Source of the DNA: Synergistetes bacterium HGW-Synergistetes-1
GTDB lineage: Bacteria > Synergistota > Synergistia > Synergistales > Synergistaceae
Assembly: GCA_002839185.1 (NCBI GenBank)
Contig: PGXO01000001.1
Span: forward strand, 124,001 to 188,000
Reading direction: 5' to 3'
DNA length: 64,000 bases
Shown here one piece after another: positions 7,399 to 17,772 of this stretch (its first letter is position 1; each line of letters starts with the position of its first letter). A program made the position numbers and the translations under genes. The notes beneath the pieces are model-generated. The model saw only the letters and a list, made by a program, of their open reading frames with translations, had not been told where the DNA came from and ran no database searches.

Positions 7399-7447
7399 AG
7401 CCAAGGATGGTCAAGGCTGTAAAGCTGCGATCTTCCTTGGCTGTTTT
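7399..7447 (+). terminator. Probable terminator of the ORP-like operon
   Basis: AGCCAAGGA (7399-7407) pairs with TCCTTGGCT (7434-7442) across a long, partly paired loop and is followed by GTTTTC. The rest of 7331-7682 is AT-rich and I see no further gene or element in it. Confidence 0.5.
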
Positions 7448-7682
7448 CATCATAATGAAAATCATATATTTTAAAAATAAATTTAGTTACAAAAAAGAAT
7501 GCTAATAATACTATATTCAATGCAATGCAGATAATGTAAAATTGATTGTCATTTCCGGGTTTTCTGAATATTCTTTTGCATGAGCACGAGACAGGTCAAC
7601 TAGCAACATCATGTTTTCAATATTTGTCAGTATTTTCATAATTAATATTTATCATATATTACCGAACATGGGGTGTTGTGCT

Positions 7683-10403
7683 GTGAGATTCCTGAATCGT
7701 AGTTCGATCAAGAGAAATATTATGACAATATACATTACGACGACACTGGTAACTTTTGCCATCGTATACTATGTCCTTTTCTCTAACTGGATCAGCACAG
7801 CAGACGGCATCCTTTCAACTATAGCAAAAGATATGAACCAAACTATATATGGGGAGTTCGAAGGATTCGTAAAACTTCCACAATACTTAAACGAAGTTAC
7901 AGAAAATCAGATCCGAAATGGTGTGTTGGATTTCGACGATGAAACGATCCGTGACAAATTTTTTGTCGGACTTCTAAGTGCACACGGCAGCACTCCCATT
8001 TACAGCATAAGCATCGGCACAGAGAAGGGTGAATATTACGGTGCTCGAAGAAACAAAGACAACAATGTCGAAATCATGAAAAACAACACCGATACCGGAG
8101 GAAAGTCCAGATACTACAAAGTCAGGGAGGATATGACGGCAGGGGAGCTTGTTGTTGAAACAGGGCGCTTCGATCCCCGCACGAGACCCTGGTATAAGGC
8201 CGCAAAGGAAAGCGGCAAGACATCCTTTTCTCCTCTCTACAAGCATTTTGTATTGGATGACCTAACTGTATCTGTCGGTACACCCGTATATGACAAAGAA
8301 GGCTCGCTTATTGGCGTTCTTGGCACACATATAACGCTTTCAAGGATGGACCAATATCTGAACGACATAGTTAAGCGAAACGGAGCATCTGCGGTCATAG
8401 TAGACAAAAATACAGGAGAACTCGTCGCAAATTCTCTGCAAATTCCCAATTTTAAAGTTGATGCCGACGGCTCGTTAAAAATGACCGGTATAAATGAAAT
8501 CAATAACAGCAGCATTATACGGGGCTATGAAAATTACCTGGCAAACAATGATGAAGATCATGTAGTCGTAAATGGAGAAAGCAGCCATATAAACATCTCT
8601 GAATTCAAAACGACCGGCGTAGACATGCTCCTGATAACATCCATTCCTGATGCAATACTTACCCGGGACATTTATGAGACTATCAGATTGACTATCATTT
8701 TCTCAACAATAATTATGCTGACCTTATCGTTCCTTTACATCAGCTATGTGGGTAACCTCCTTAAACCTCTGGAGAGCCTCAATCTCAGTGCGAAAAAATT
8801 AAATGACGGTAATTTTGACGAGAGAGCAAAAATATTCAGGGAAGACGAGATCGGAAAGCTTGCGGCGACTTTCAATATGCTGGCAGCTACGATCGGCAGC
8901 CATGTAGAAGACCTCGAAACAAAAGTAAAAGATAGGACTGAAGACCTCGAAGCGACCAATACTGTCCTCCAGGAAAACAGGGAACAGCTTAAACTGATAC
9001 TTGACTCCACTGCCGAAGGTATTTATGGAATGGATACTGAGGGACTATGCACCTTCTGCAACGAAAGTGCTCTCCGGATGCTCGGCTACAGCAGCCAGGA
9101 AGAGCTGCTGGGCAAAAACATGCATTTCCAGATACACCACACAAGACGGGATGGGACACCCTTTCCCCTCAGTGAATGTAAAATTATGGAGTCTTTTAAA
9201 AACGGTAGGGGAGTTTATGTAGATGACGAGATTTTCTGGCGCAAGGACGGCACTTTTTTTGATGTCAGATACTCTTCATATCCTCAGTATAGGGATGGCA
9301 AAATGGTTGGATCTGTAATTACGTTCATGGACAACACAGAACGCAAAAAAAACGAAGAACACATAAAATATCTGACTTATCACGATCCACTTACTAATAT
9401 AAACAACAGGCTTTTTTTTGAAGAGCAGATACCCGTTCTTGATACTGAAGATAACCTTCCGATATCCGTGATCTTCGGAGATCTCAACGGACTTAAACTG
9501 ACGAATGACATCTTTGGACATGCAGCCGGAGACAGATTGCTGACAGAAGCAGCAGCTGCATTTAAGAAGGCCTCCGGAAACGAAGGCCTTGCAGCAAGGA
9601 TCGGTGGCGACGAGTTCGCCCTTATTATGCCAAACACAGACGCTGACAGAGCAAAAGATGTAATTGAAGAGATCAGGAAGTCATTCTCAAACGAAAATTC
9701 AAACGATATTATCGGAAGCGTCTCCCTGGGAGCAAGCACAAAAACCTCCGCAGAAGAATCCATGCACGAAATGATCGAGATCGCAGAGAATCTTATGTAT
9801 AAAGATAAGACGATCAACAGAAATAAGAACAACAAGAATATGATCCGAAAGATCATAAACAACCTCCACAACAGGAGCCCGAGGGAAAAGAGACATTCAG
9901 AGAACGTTTCGGTACTGTGTGAAAAGATAGCAGAGGAGATGGGCCTTTCAAAGGCTCTGATAAAAAGACTCGGTGAAAACGGTTATTTCCACGATATAGG
10001 AAAAATCGTCCTTGAAGATGATATCCTTAACAAGCACAGGGACCTCACAGAGGAAGAGTACAGAAAAATGCAGCAGCATTCTGTAGTTGGATATCGCATA
10101 CTTAATCTTTTTGACGATACTATTGACCTGGCGGAAGGCGTCCTGAGCCACCATGAGCACTTGGACGGGACTGGTTATCCTAAAGGGATAAAAGGGGAGG
10201 AGATCCCTCTTTCAAGCCGGATAATCGCTGTTGCAGAAGCATACGATGCAATGACGAATGATAATTATGACAGGCGTAAAACAAATGACGAAGCTGTAGA
10301 GGAGATAATAAGACTCTCGGGAGTAAGGTTCGATAAAGATGCAGTCGAAGCATTTATTAAAATTTCTAAAAAACAAGATCAGGAGACGAAAACTGATCAA
10401 TAA
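7683..10403 (+). CDS. Membrane sensor with Cache, HAMP, PAS, GGDEF and HD-GYP domains
   Basis: The order is: membrane helix (about 15-33), extracytoplasmic Cache-type sensor (about 40-320, with the RPWYKAAKESGKTSFSP motif), second helix (about 335-357), HAMP, a short coiled coil, PAS (about 435-550), GGDEF and HD-GYP. The cyclase motif is intact (GGDEFA near 640), as are the phosphodiesterase residues HD (near 770) and HHEHLDGTGYP (near 823), so it could both make and break cyclic di-GMP. I chose GTG 7683 because GGGGTG lies 7 nt upstream and the first helix then has a normal N-terminus. ATG 7668 and the longer frame from 7611 are alternatives. The ligand is unknown. Confidence 0.85.
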   Translation: MRFLNRSSIKRNIMTIYITTTLVTFAIVYYVLFSNWISTADGILSTIAKDMNQTIYGEFEGFVKLPQYLNEVTENQIRNGVLDFDDETIRDKFFVGLLSAHGSTPIYSISIGTEKGEYYGARRNKDNNVEIMKNNTDTGGKSRYYKVREDMTAGELVVETGRFDPRTRPWYKAAKESGKTSFSPLYKHFVLDDLTVSVGTPVYDKEGSLIGVLGTHITLSRMDQYLNDIVKRNGASAVIVDKNTGELVANSLQIPNFKVDADGSLKMTGINEINNSSIIRGYENYLANNDEDHVVVNGESSHINISEFKTTGVDMLLITSIPDAILTRDIYETIRLTIIFSTIIMLTLSFLYISYVGNLLKPLESLNLSAKKLNDGNFDERAKIFREDEIGKLAATFNMLAATIGSHVEDLETKVKDRTEDLEATNTVLQENREQLKLILDSTAEGIYGMDTEGLCTFCNESALRMLGYSSQEELLGKNMHFQIHHTRRDGTPFPLSECKIMESFKNGRGVYVDDEIFWRKDGTFFDVRYSSYPQYRDGKMVGSVITFMDNTERKKNEEHIKYLTYHDPLTNINNRLFFEEQIPVLDTEDNLPISVIFGDLNGLKLTNDIFGHAAGDRLLTEAAAAFKKASGNEGLAARIGGDEFALIMPNTDADRAKDVIEEIRKSFSNENSNDIIGSVSLGASTKTSAEESMHEMIEIAENLMYKDKTINRNKNNKNMIRKIINNLHNRSPREKRHSENVSVLCEKIAEEMGLSKALIKRLGENGYFHDIGKIVLEDDILNKHRDLTEEEYRKMQQHSVVGYRILNLFDDTIDLAEGVLSHHEHLDGTGYPKGIKGEEIPLSSRIIAVAEAYDAMTNDNYDRRKTNDEAVEEIIRLSGVRFDKDAVEAFIKISKKQDQETKTDQ

Positions 10404-10441
10404 TATTAAGCCAAATTAAATCAGGCAGTCAGGATGGACCG

Positions 10442-11587
10442 ATGGGACGTTTCATGATATTTTTGCTTGTCAGCACCCTGTTGCTGATCATTATAAATAT
10501 ATATCTGAGCAGAAAGTATAAAAAGCTGGCGAAGAGTTATGAGGCAAACATACCTGAATATGCTGCAACACTGATCCTTTTTTCGGGGCTTTTGATATTC
10601 CTCTCTTCTCTGTTCTTTCAGGAGTGGATCTACCGGTACCGGTGGCTGACCTTGCCGGTCAGATACTTTTCCTCGTTTTATCTAGGCACTCTCATATACT
10701 CCTTTTTACTTTTTATCGCAGGGGATATTTTTGCATTCCTGGGCTGTTTTTATATACGGGACAAAAAAATAATAAAATTTTTTTCAAGGATATATGCCAA
10801 AGGCCTGATAGTCCCGATCGCGGCTGTCCTGATAACTTTTTATGCTTTTTACAACGCAGTCGACTACAAGGTCACATCCTACGAAATATCGATAAACAAG
10901 ACATCCTCCGTCCGCTCACTTGAAATCGTTATGGTATCAGACCTCCACGTAGGGACCTCCGTTACAAAAAAGCAGCTTGTGAAGATAAGTGAGATGGTAG
11001 AGGAATTGTCTCCTGATATATTTTTGATATGCGGGGACATTTTCGATCATGCCTCCTATGATGAGATAATGAGGTTCTCTGCAGAGACTCTTGGAAGCAT
11101 AAAGACTCCTTACGGGACTTATTTTGTAACCGGAAACCATGAGTACTACCTTGGAGACATCTCGAAGTTGCTGTCTTATTTTGAGGGTACAGAGATAAGG
11201 GTCCTCCAGGATGAGATGCTCTCCATAGAAGACATATACCTTGCCGGAAGAAAAGATATCAGAGAGGGCAACCGTGCTCCGCTTTCTCAGATATTGTACG
11301 GCGCAGATAAGTCTAGACCGATCATCGTCATGGACCACCAACCTAACGCGATCGATGAAGCCATTGAAAATCATGTTGATTTTCAGCTTTCCGGACACAC
11401 TCATAACGGACAATTATTTCCTTTCAACTATATCGCAGGCCTTGCGAACCACACCCATTACGGACTTCACGATGAAGGGGAGTTCAAGGCTGTAATAAGC
11501 TCAGGCGCGGGCACCTGGAAATACCCTATAAGGACGGGAAGCTCCTCAGAAATTGTAAGAATAAGACTCAATTTTTTAAAACGTTAA
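10442..11587 (+). CDS. Membrane-anchored calcineurin-like metallophosphoesterase (YkuE-like)
   Basis: Four predicted membrane helices fill the first ~135 residues. A calcineurin-type phosphoesterase domain follows, with motifs VSDLHVG (about 165), CGDIFDH (about 198), GNHEYY (about 230) and GHTHNGQLFPF (about 316) supplying the two-metal site. YkuE-like enzymes act on phosphate esters at or near the membrane, and some relatives cleave UDP-diacylglucosamine; the substrate here is undetermined. The gene follows the sensor gene by 38 bp on the same strand and may be co-transcribed. Confidence 0.8.
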   Translation: MGRFMIFLLVSTLLLIIINIYLSRKYKKLAKSYEANIPEYAATLILFSGLLIFLSSLFFQEWIYRYRWLTLPVRYFSSFYLGTLIYSFLLFIAGDIFAFLGCFYIRDKKIIKFFSRIYAKGLIVPIAAVLITFYAFYNAVDYKVTSYEISINKTSSVRSLEIVMVSDLHVGTSVTKKQLVKISEMVEELSPDIFLICGDIFDHASYDEIMRFSAETLGSIKTPYGTYFVTGNHEYYLGDISKLLSYFEGTEIRVLQDEMLSIEDIYLAGRKDIREGNRAPLSQILYGADKSRPIIVMDHQPNAIDEAIENHVDFQLSGHTHNGQLFPFNYIAGLANHTHYGLHDEGEFKAVISSGAGTWKYPIRTGSSSEIVRIRLNFLKR

Positions 11588-11643
11588 ACATTTCTGCGCT
11601 ATAATATATTCTGACTTTACTGTCGATCAAAAAGTCTTCCTAA

Positions 11644-11672
11644 TTAAGATCATCACTTTAACATGATATAAT
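11644..11672 (+). promoter_or_regulatory. Predicted promoter of RND efflux operon
   Basis: TTAAGA (11644-11649), a 17-bp spacer and TATAAT (11667-11672) lie 44 bp before the membrane-fusion gene. Confidence 0.45.
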
Positions 11673-11715
11673 TTTTCTGTAAAAAATATGTCTTTATAAG
11701 GAGTCGAGTCAGTTT

Positions 11716-13008
11716 ATGGAAAACGAAAAATACGAAGAAATAACTGAAGCTCCCGAAATCAAAGAAGAGGACAATTCTATGTCCCCGGACGCAGCTCTGC
11801 CCAAGAAAAACAATAACCTGATCTTTATTTTGATCATACTGCTCATCATAGCAGCCGGCGGGTTCTGGTTCTGGAAGAAAGAAGAGGCAAAAAAAGAGGC
11901 TGCTTCAAAAATAACAGAGGCGCCCCCTGTTGTAGTCAGCGATATGCTTGTTGAAGCTGGAGACTTCCCTGTGATATTTGAATACACCGGACAGACAAAA
12001 GGCTACAAAGAAGCCGAGGTAAGGGCTCAGGTGAACGGAGTCCTCAAAAGCAAAGAATATAAAGAAGGCCAGCCGGTAAAAGCTGGACAGGTCCTTTTCC
12101 GTATAGACCCAGCTCCCTACAGGGCAACTCTGAACAAAAACAACGCAAATCTGAAACAGGCACAAGTTCAAGCCAACCTTGCAAAAATTGAATTTGACAG
12201 GATCTCTTCGCTATATTCCAAAAACGCTGTTAGCAAGAATGACTTTGACAACGCAGATGCATCCCTCAAAGCCTCAAATGCGGCAGTTGATTCTGCCAGA
12301 GCCGCTGTCAGACAGTCGCAGATCGATCTTAACTGGACTGTTGTCAGAGCTCCTATTTCCGGTCTGAGCAGCAAGGAAGAACGCTCTGTCGGCAACCTGA
12401 TAACCCTTGATGCTCAAGGCAGCCTCCTTACGACTATCGTACAGGCAGATCCTGTCTATGTTGAATTTGCAGTTCCGGCCGATGAACACAGGACAAACGA
12501 AATGCTTAAATCCGCAGGACATCTGAAACTGTATCCTGAGGGGATCTCTGTAAAGGTCGCCCTTGGGGATGGTTCATATTACGACAAAAAAGGAAAGATC
12601 GACTTCCAGGATCAGTTTGTTGATCCTTCAACCGCTGACATAAGAGCACGGGCAGTTTTTAAGAACCCCGGAAACCAATTGTATCCGGGTCAGTTTGTAC
12701 GGGTCTATGTTTACGGAAGTTATATACACAATGTAATAAACATACCGCTGAGGTCAGTGCTGCAGACATCTTCCGGACCTATCGTTTATTTGCTGGATGA
12801 AACTAACGTCCCAGCAGTAAGGAACATTAAAATATTAAAGACGATCAAAAATACATGTCTGATACAGGAAGGGCTCGAAGACGGCGATAGGATAGTAGTC
12901 GACGGGGTCTCAAAAGTGCTTCCAGGAAAAGCAGTCAAAATAGCAGAAATACAGGAACAGAAAACTGCCTCGGAGGATAAGACCGAAGGCGACAACTCCA
13001 AGAACTGA
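11716..13008 (+). CDS. RND efflux periplasmic adaptor (membrane fusion protein)
   Basis: A 430-residue AcrA/MexA-type adaptor. An acidic cytoplasmic tail (~30 residues) precedes one membrane helix (about 36-53, LIFILIILLIIAAGGFWFW), so it is membrane-anchored rather than lipidated. The biotin-lipoyl halves (VRAQVNGVLKSKEYKEGQPVKAGQVLFRID and VVRAPISG) flank an alpha-hairpin at about 130-205, followed by beta-barrel and membrane-proximal domains. It bridges the inner-membrane pump and the outer-membrane channel encoded directly downstream. An AAGGAG ribosome-binding site precedes the ATG. Confidence 0.9.
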   Translation: MENEKYEEITEAPEIKEEDNSMSPDAALPKKNNNLIFILIILLIIAAGGFWFWKKEEAKKEAASKITEAPPVVVSDMLVEAGDFPVIFEYTGQTKGYKEAEVRAQVNGVLKSKEYKEGQPVKAGQVLFRIDPAPYRATLNKNNANLKQAQVQANLAKIEFDRISSLYSKNAVSKNDFDNADASLKASNAAVDSARAAVRQSQIDLNWTVVRAPISGLSSKEERSVGNLITLDAQGSLLTTIVQADPVYVEFAVPADEHRTNEMLKSAGHLKLYPEGISVKVALGDGSYYDKKGKIDFQDQFVDPSTADIRARAVFKNPGNQLYPGQFVRVYVYGSYIHNVINIPLRSVLQTSSGPIVYLLDETNVPAVRNIKILKTIKNTCLIQEGLEDGDRIVVDGVSKVLPGKAVKIAEIQEQKTASEDKTEGDNSKN

Positions 13009-13019
13009 GGCCCTGGCTA

Positions 13020-16000
13020 ATGTTCTCTGCTATCTTTATCAAAAGGCCAATATTAGCTACTGTCTGTTCGATCGTAATAATACTGCTTGGACTCGTATCA
13101 ATTCTTACGCTTCCCGTGGCCCAGTTCCCAGAACTTGTGCCGCCTGAAGTGACTGTGACTGCCAAGTATCCGGGAGCTACCCCTGAGGTCATTGCCCAGG
13201 TCGTAGCATCACCGCTTGAAAGTCAGATAAACGGCGTCGACAACATGATCTATATGAACTCTGTGAGCACCGGACAGGGCAGTATGACCCTGACAGTTAC
13301 ATTTGAACTTGGAACAGACCCGGACATGGCTACGATAAACGTAAACAACAGGGTACAGATGGCATCCTCATCTATACCGGAAGAGGTACGTAAATATGGC
13401 ATTGTTGTCCAAAAATCCTCTCCAAACCTCCTTCTGATAGCGACTCTGCTTTCTCCCGACGGACGTTATGACACCATATACATGAGCAACTACGCCCTTC
13501 TTAATGTTCTAGATGACCTGAAAAGGATCCCTGGAGTCAGTGACGCAGTCATCTATACTTCACAGGATTACGCTATGAGGATATGGATCAAACCGGACAA
13601 GCTTGCACAGCTTGGGATAACTCCTGCAGACATAGCAGCTGCGGTCAGCGACCAGAACAGCCAGTACGCACTTGGACGGTTCGGTGATCAACCTACAGAC
13701 TCAGATCTCGAAAAAACTTACATAATCACTACAAAAGGGCGCCTGACAACACCTGAGGAGTTTGAAGAAGTCATAATAAAAACAAACCCTGACGGTACCA
13801 CCATCTACCTTAAGGATGTTGCAAGGGTTGAACTTGGAGCCAAGACATACGGCTTTATCGGAAAACAGAACAGCATACCGGCAGTCCCGATAGGAATAAC
13901 TCTTGCTCCCGGAGCAAATGCCATCAAGGTCTGCGACCAGGTCAAAAGTCAGTTTGAAAAAGCAAGCAAACATTTTCCCGACGGCATTAAATACGACATA
14001 CCTTATGACACTACAACTTTTGTCAGGGTTTCTATCGAAGAAGTCGTAAAAACACTTTTTGAAGCTGTCCTGCTTGTCTTCCTCGTTGTCTTCCTCTTCC
14101 TTCAGAACTGGAGGGCAACGCTGATCCCGTGTTTGGCAGTACCTGTCTCGATAATCGGAACATTCGCCGGACTTAAGCTTTTTGGCTTTTCTATCAACAC
14201 ACTTACGCTCTTTGGTCTGGTTCTTGCGATAGGCATCGTTGTCGACGACGCGATCGTCGTGCTTGAAAACGTCGACAGACACATGGAAGAAGGGCTGCCC
14301 CCAAAAGAAGCCGCCTTCAAAGCAATGGAAGAAGTTACAGGACCAGTTGTTGCTATAGTACTGGTGCTTTCTTCGGTATTCATCCCGATTGCATTCCTGG
14401 GAGGGCTGACAGGTGAGCTTTACAAGCAGTTTGCAATAACCATTGCAACCTCTGTCATAATTTCAGGCTTTGTAGCACTGACCCTTACCCCTGCAATGTG
14501 CGCACTGATACTGAAACCCAAAAAAAAGAGGAAGGGGAGTTTCTTCCTCTTCCGATGGTTCAACTCATTTTTCGATTCAATGACAAACGCATATTCCGCA
14601 GGAGTAAGTTTTTTCCTCAAGCGAACAATAATCGTGGTCATACTCTTCGCCATATTATTAGCTGCCACTGTCAAAATAGCATCAGTCGTCCCGACATCCC
14701 TGGTACCTGACGAAGATCAGGGGATAATCATGTCGTCGATGTCGCTGCCTGATGGTTCTTCACTTAATATGTCCGAAAAGCTGACCAATAAATTAACAAG
14801 GATCACCCAGGGAATGGATCAGGTCAAGACTGCGTTGGTATTCACAGGATATAACCTCATCAACTCATCAAACCAGTCCAACTACGGAGCTGCATTTATC
14901 ACCCTTAAAGACTGGAAAGAGAGGGAGACCCCAGGCAAAGATTCATTTTCAACAGCCAGGGAACTTATGGGGAAAGCATGGTCCATACCTGAAGGACAGG
15001 TATTCGTATTCAATCCTCCGGCAATAATAGGCATGAGTACAACTGGCGGAATCGAGGCATACATCCAGAACAGGGGTTCAGACACGCTCGAGCAGATGGA
15101 CAAGGTACTTGCCAAATATATAGCAGCGACTGACGCCAGGAAAGAAATATCAAGCGTGACTACAACATTTTCGACAAAGGTCCCACAGTATTACGCCAAT
15201 TTGGACAGAAACCGCGCTAAAGCACTTGGGGTAAACCTGAACGATGTTTTTTCAACAATGGGAAGCATTTTCAGAAATTACTATGTAAACGATTTTGACA
15301 AAAGCGGACGTACCTTCCAGGTTCTGATTTCGGCTGAATCAAGCTACAGAAACCGCCCTGAGGACCTCCGGTATACTTACATACGCTCAAATACGGGAGA
15401 AATGATCCCGCTTCTCTCCTTGATAGACATACATTTGATAACAGGACCTGAGACGATGGAGAGGTTCAACGTATTCCCAGCTGCCAAAGTAACGGGAACT
15501 CCCTCTTCGGGCTTTACTTCCGGACAGGCTATAAAGGCGATGGAAGAAGCGGCCGGCGAATCACTTCCTGAGGATTACACCTTAGCCTGGACAGGATCGG
15601 CATATCAGGAAAAGCAGACCGGAACTGAAACCACGATAGCTTTTGCCCTTGGGATCATAATGGTATTCCTGATACTGGCTGCCCAGTACGAAAAATGGAG
15701 CCTTCCGCTTGCAGTCGTCCTGGCCGTTCCCTTCGCACTTTTTGGAGCTTTCCTTGCTGTAATGCTTAGGGGACTGTCCAACGACCTTTACTTCCAGGTC
15801 GCGCTTGTGACACTTATCGGACTTGCTGCAAAAAATGCAATACTAATAGTTGAATTTGCTATCATGCAACATGAAGGCGGTATGAGCATAGGAGAAGCTG
15901 CTGCATCTGCAGCTCATCTGAGGTTCCGTCCTATCGTAATGACATCCCTCGCCTTCATACTCGGATGTCTGCCGCTGGCATTGAGCGTAGGGGCAGGAGC

Positions 16001-16199
16001 TGCCAGCCGACATTCGATAGGAACGGGCATAGTCGGAGGAATGCTCGCAGCGACAGGCATAGCGATCTTCTTTGTACCCAGCTTTTTCTCTATGATAATG
16101 AGGCTTACTTCAAAAGAAGACAGCCCTCCCGGAAAAGATGACAACACCCTGTCGGAAGATGAAAAAGCAACTCTCTCTCCGACCAATGAAGGGGAGTGA
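13020..16199 (+). CDS. RND efflux pump inner-membrane transporter (HAE1/AcrB type)
   Basis: At 1059 residues it has the usual length of AcrB-type pumps, with 12 membrane helices and two large periplasmic loops. The proton-relay residues are present: the Asp pair in GIVVDDAIVVLENVDRHM (helix 4) and Lys in GLAAKNAILIVEF (helix 10). It probably exports hydrophobic or amphiphilic compounds by proton motive force; the substrates are unknown. It starts 11 bp after the adaptor gene and is followed within 5 bp by the channel gene, so all three are one operon. No local regulator gene is visible. Confidence 0.93.
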   Translation: MFSAIFIKRPILATVCSIVIILLGLVSILTLPVAQFPELVPPEVTVTAKYPGATPEVIAQVVASPLESQINGVDNMIYMNSVSTGQGSMTLTVTFELGTDPDMATINVNNRVQMASSSIPEEVRKYGIVVQKSSPNLLLIATLLSPDGRYDTIYMSNYALLNVLDDLKRIPGVSDAVIYTSQDYAMRIWIKPDKLAQLGITPADIAAAVSDQNSQYALGRFGDQPTDSDLEKTYIITTKGRLTTPEEFEEVIIKTNPDGTTIYLKDVARVELGAKTYGFIGKQNSIPAVPIGITLAPGANAIKVCDQVKSQFEKASKHFPDGIKYDIPYDTTTFVRVSIEEVVKTLFEAVLLVFLVVFLFLQNWRATLIPCLAVPVSIIGTFAGLKLFGFSINTLTLFGLVLAIGIVVDDAIVVLENVDRHMEEGLPPKEAAFKAMEEVTGPVVAIVLVLSSVFIPIAFLGGLTGELYKQFAITIATSVIISGFVALTLTPAMCALILKPKKKRKGSFFLFRWFNSFFDSMTNAYSAGVSFFLKRTIIVVILFAILLAATVKIASVVPTSLVPDEDQGIIMSSMSLPDGSSLNMSEKLTNKLTRITQGMDQVKTALVFTGYNLINSSNQSNYGAAFITLKDWKERETPGKDSFSTARELMGKAWSIPEGQVFVFNPPAIIGMSTTGGIEAYIQNRGSDTLEQMDKVLAKYIAATDARKEISSVTTTFSTKVPQYYANLDRNRAKALGVNLNDVFSTMGSIFRNYYVNDFDKSGRTFQVLISAESSYRNRPEDLRYTYIRSNTGEMIPLLSLIDIHLITGPETMERFNVFPAAKVTGTPSSGFTSGQAIKAMEEAAGESLPEDYTLAWTGSAYQEKQTGTETTIAFALGIIMVFLILAAQYEKWSLPLAVVLAVPFALFGAFLAVMLRGLSNDLYFQVALVTLIGLAAKNAILIVEFAIMQHEGGMSIGEAAASAAHLRFRPIVMTSLAFILGCLPLALSVGAGAASRHSIGTGIVGGMLAATGIAIFFVPSFFSMIMRLTSKEDSPPGKDDNTLSEDEKATLSPTNEGE

Positions 16200-16204
16200 A
16201 GTAA

Positions 16205-17701
16205 ATGACTGCCAGCGCACTGCTAGCTGCTCTTTTTGTAGGCTCTTTTTTCCATATCAACCTGGGACCGGAGGTAAAGGCTCCTGACCCCTACGATATT
16301 CCAACAGCCTACGTTATCACCCTCTCAAACGATGTCAGGAAGGAACAGACGATCGATGGAGTCAGACCTGACTACGCATGGTGGACTTCCTTCAACGAAC
16401 CTGTCCTTGAAAAATGCATCAACGAGGCATTCTCACAAAACAGGGATCTTGAATCCGCACTTGCAAGAGTACAACAAGCAAGGGCAGTTTTCAAAGAGAC
16501 AAGAGGCAATCAGAGACCCAACATAGGGGTCGAGATCGACACCACCCGTGCATACACAAAGGTAGGAACAACAGACACTCTTAACGAGCAAAACATATTA
16601 TACGGACTGGGCGCGGCAAACTACGAAGCTGATCTGTGGGGAAAACTCCAGAAGGCTACCAGAGCCGCAAAAGAAAGCATCCTTGCCAGTGAATCCGCCA
16701 AAAACACTGTCAGACTGGCACTGGCATCTCAAGTGGCAAAGACATATTTTTCACTCAGAGGCACCGACAAACAGCTGATAGTTGCCAGAGAGACGCTGGA
16801 GACCCAGAAAAAGACAATCGCACTCAATAAGATACTTTATGATAACGGCAAGATCAGCGAACTTGAACTTAGAAGGAGCGAATCTATCGCAGCATCTTCA
16901 GCAGTACAGGTCAGTCAGCTTGAGATAGCTCTTGGAAAATACGAAAACAGCTTGCTGGTCCTTATGGGCAGGGAACCTAAAGAGTTCATAACAAGAGATA
17001 TCCCCAGGGGGCTGACACTTGATGAACTGCCCGCGCCTCCCGATGTCCCGCTTGGTATACCTGCAGATATGCTTCGCTTCAGGCCCGATGTAAAAACGGC
17101 AGAACAGAATTACAGAACAGCACTCGCCAACATTGGATCGGCAAGAGCGGGACAATACCCAACCCTCTCATTTGACGGACTGATAGGCAATCCCGGCAGG
17201 GCAATTAATGATCCTTCTGACCTTTTCACGGGAGCTACAGGCTGGTCACTTGCTGCACAAGTCTTTGTGCCGATATTCAATGCAGGGAAACTCTCTGCAA
17301 GGGCAGCACAGGCAGAAGCCGCAGCACAGCAGGCATGGTCTGCTTATTACAAGACTGTCCAGACAGCCTTTGAAGAGACTATGAACTCCATCAATACACA
17401 GGCAAAAACCGAAGAGATACTTCTTCTTCTTGAAGAACAGCAGAAAGTTCAGAAGAGGGCGTATGAACTTGCGAATATACGCTACACCGATGGCATGGCA
17501 AGCCAGATAGATCTGCTGGACGCAGAGAGAGAACTTCTATCCGTTCAGCTTCAGCTTGAGAGCAGCAGGGCAGACAGACTAAATTCCATCGTCGACCTTT
17601 ATACAGCTCTTGGAAGCGGATGGGCATGGCGGGCTGCCAATGACCTCGAAAAACGCGATCTGCAAAAACCCTGGGTCAACAAGGAAAAGTTTTCAGAGTA
17701 G
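16205..17701 (+). CDS. TolC/NodT-family outer-membrane efflux channel
   Basis: A 498-residue outer-membrane factor with two repeated helical-hairpin halves (OEP domains, about 60-245 and 270-470). It has characteristic stretches NRDLESALARVQQARAVF and GNPGRAINDPSDLFTGA, and ANIRYTDGMASQIDLLDAER near the C-terminus. NodT-type channels usually carry a lipobox with Cys before a VGPDY-like sequence. Here the N-terminus is a hydrophobic signal-like segment followed by NLGPEVKAPDPY with no Cys, so it seems not to be lipidated. It completes the tripartite pump encoded by the two genes upstream. Confidence 0.9.
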   Translation: MTASALLAALFVGSFFHINLGPEVKAPDPYDIPTAYVITLSNDVRKEQTIDGVRPDYAWWTSFNEPVLEKCINEAFSQNRDLESALARVQQARAVFKETRGNQRPNIGVEIDTTRAYTKVGTTDTLNEQNILYGLGAANYEADLWGKLQKATRAAKESILASESAKNTVRLALASQVAKTYFSLRGTDKQLIVARETLETQKKTIALNKILYDNGKISELELRRSESIAASSAVQVSQLEIALGKYENSLLVLMGREPKEFITRDIPRGLTLDELPAPPDVPLGIPADMLRFRPDVKTAEQNYRTALANIGSARAGQYPTLSFDGLIGNPGRAINDPSDLFTGATGWSLAAQVFVPIFNAGKLSARAAQAEAAAQQAWSAYYKTVQTAFEETMNSINTQAKTEEILLLLEEQQKVQKRAYELANIRYTDGMASQIDLLDAERELLSVQLQLESSRADRLNSIVDLYTALGSGWAWRAANDLEKRDLQKPWVNKEKFSE

Positions 17702-17722
17702 TATTTATCTGAACCTGCCATG

Positions 17723-17751
17723 TTGCCAAATAAAAATGTGAAGGCTATAAT
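17723..17751 (+). promoter_or_regulatory. Promoter of tRNA-Gly
   Basis: TTGCCA (17723-17728), a 17-bp spacer and TATAAT (17746-17751) end 21 bp before the tRNA 5' end. Confidence 0.7.
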
Positions 17752-17772
17752 ATCCCTCGTTCACCAGACAAT

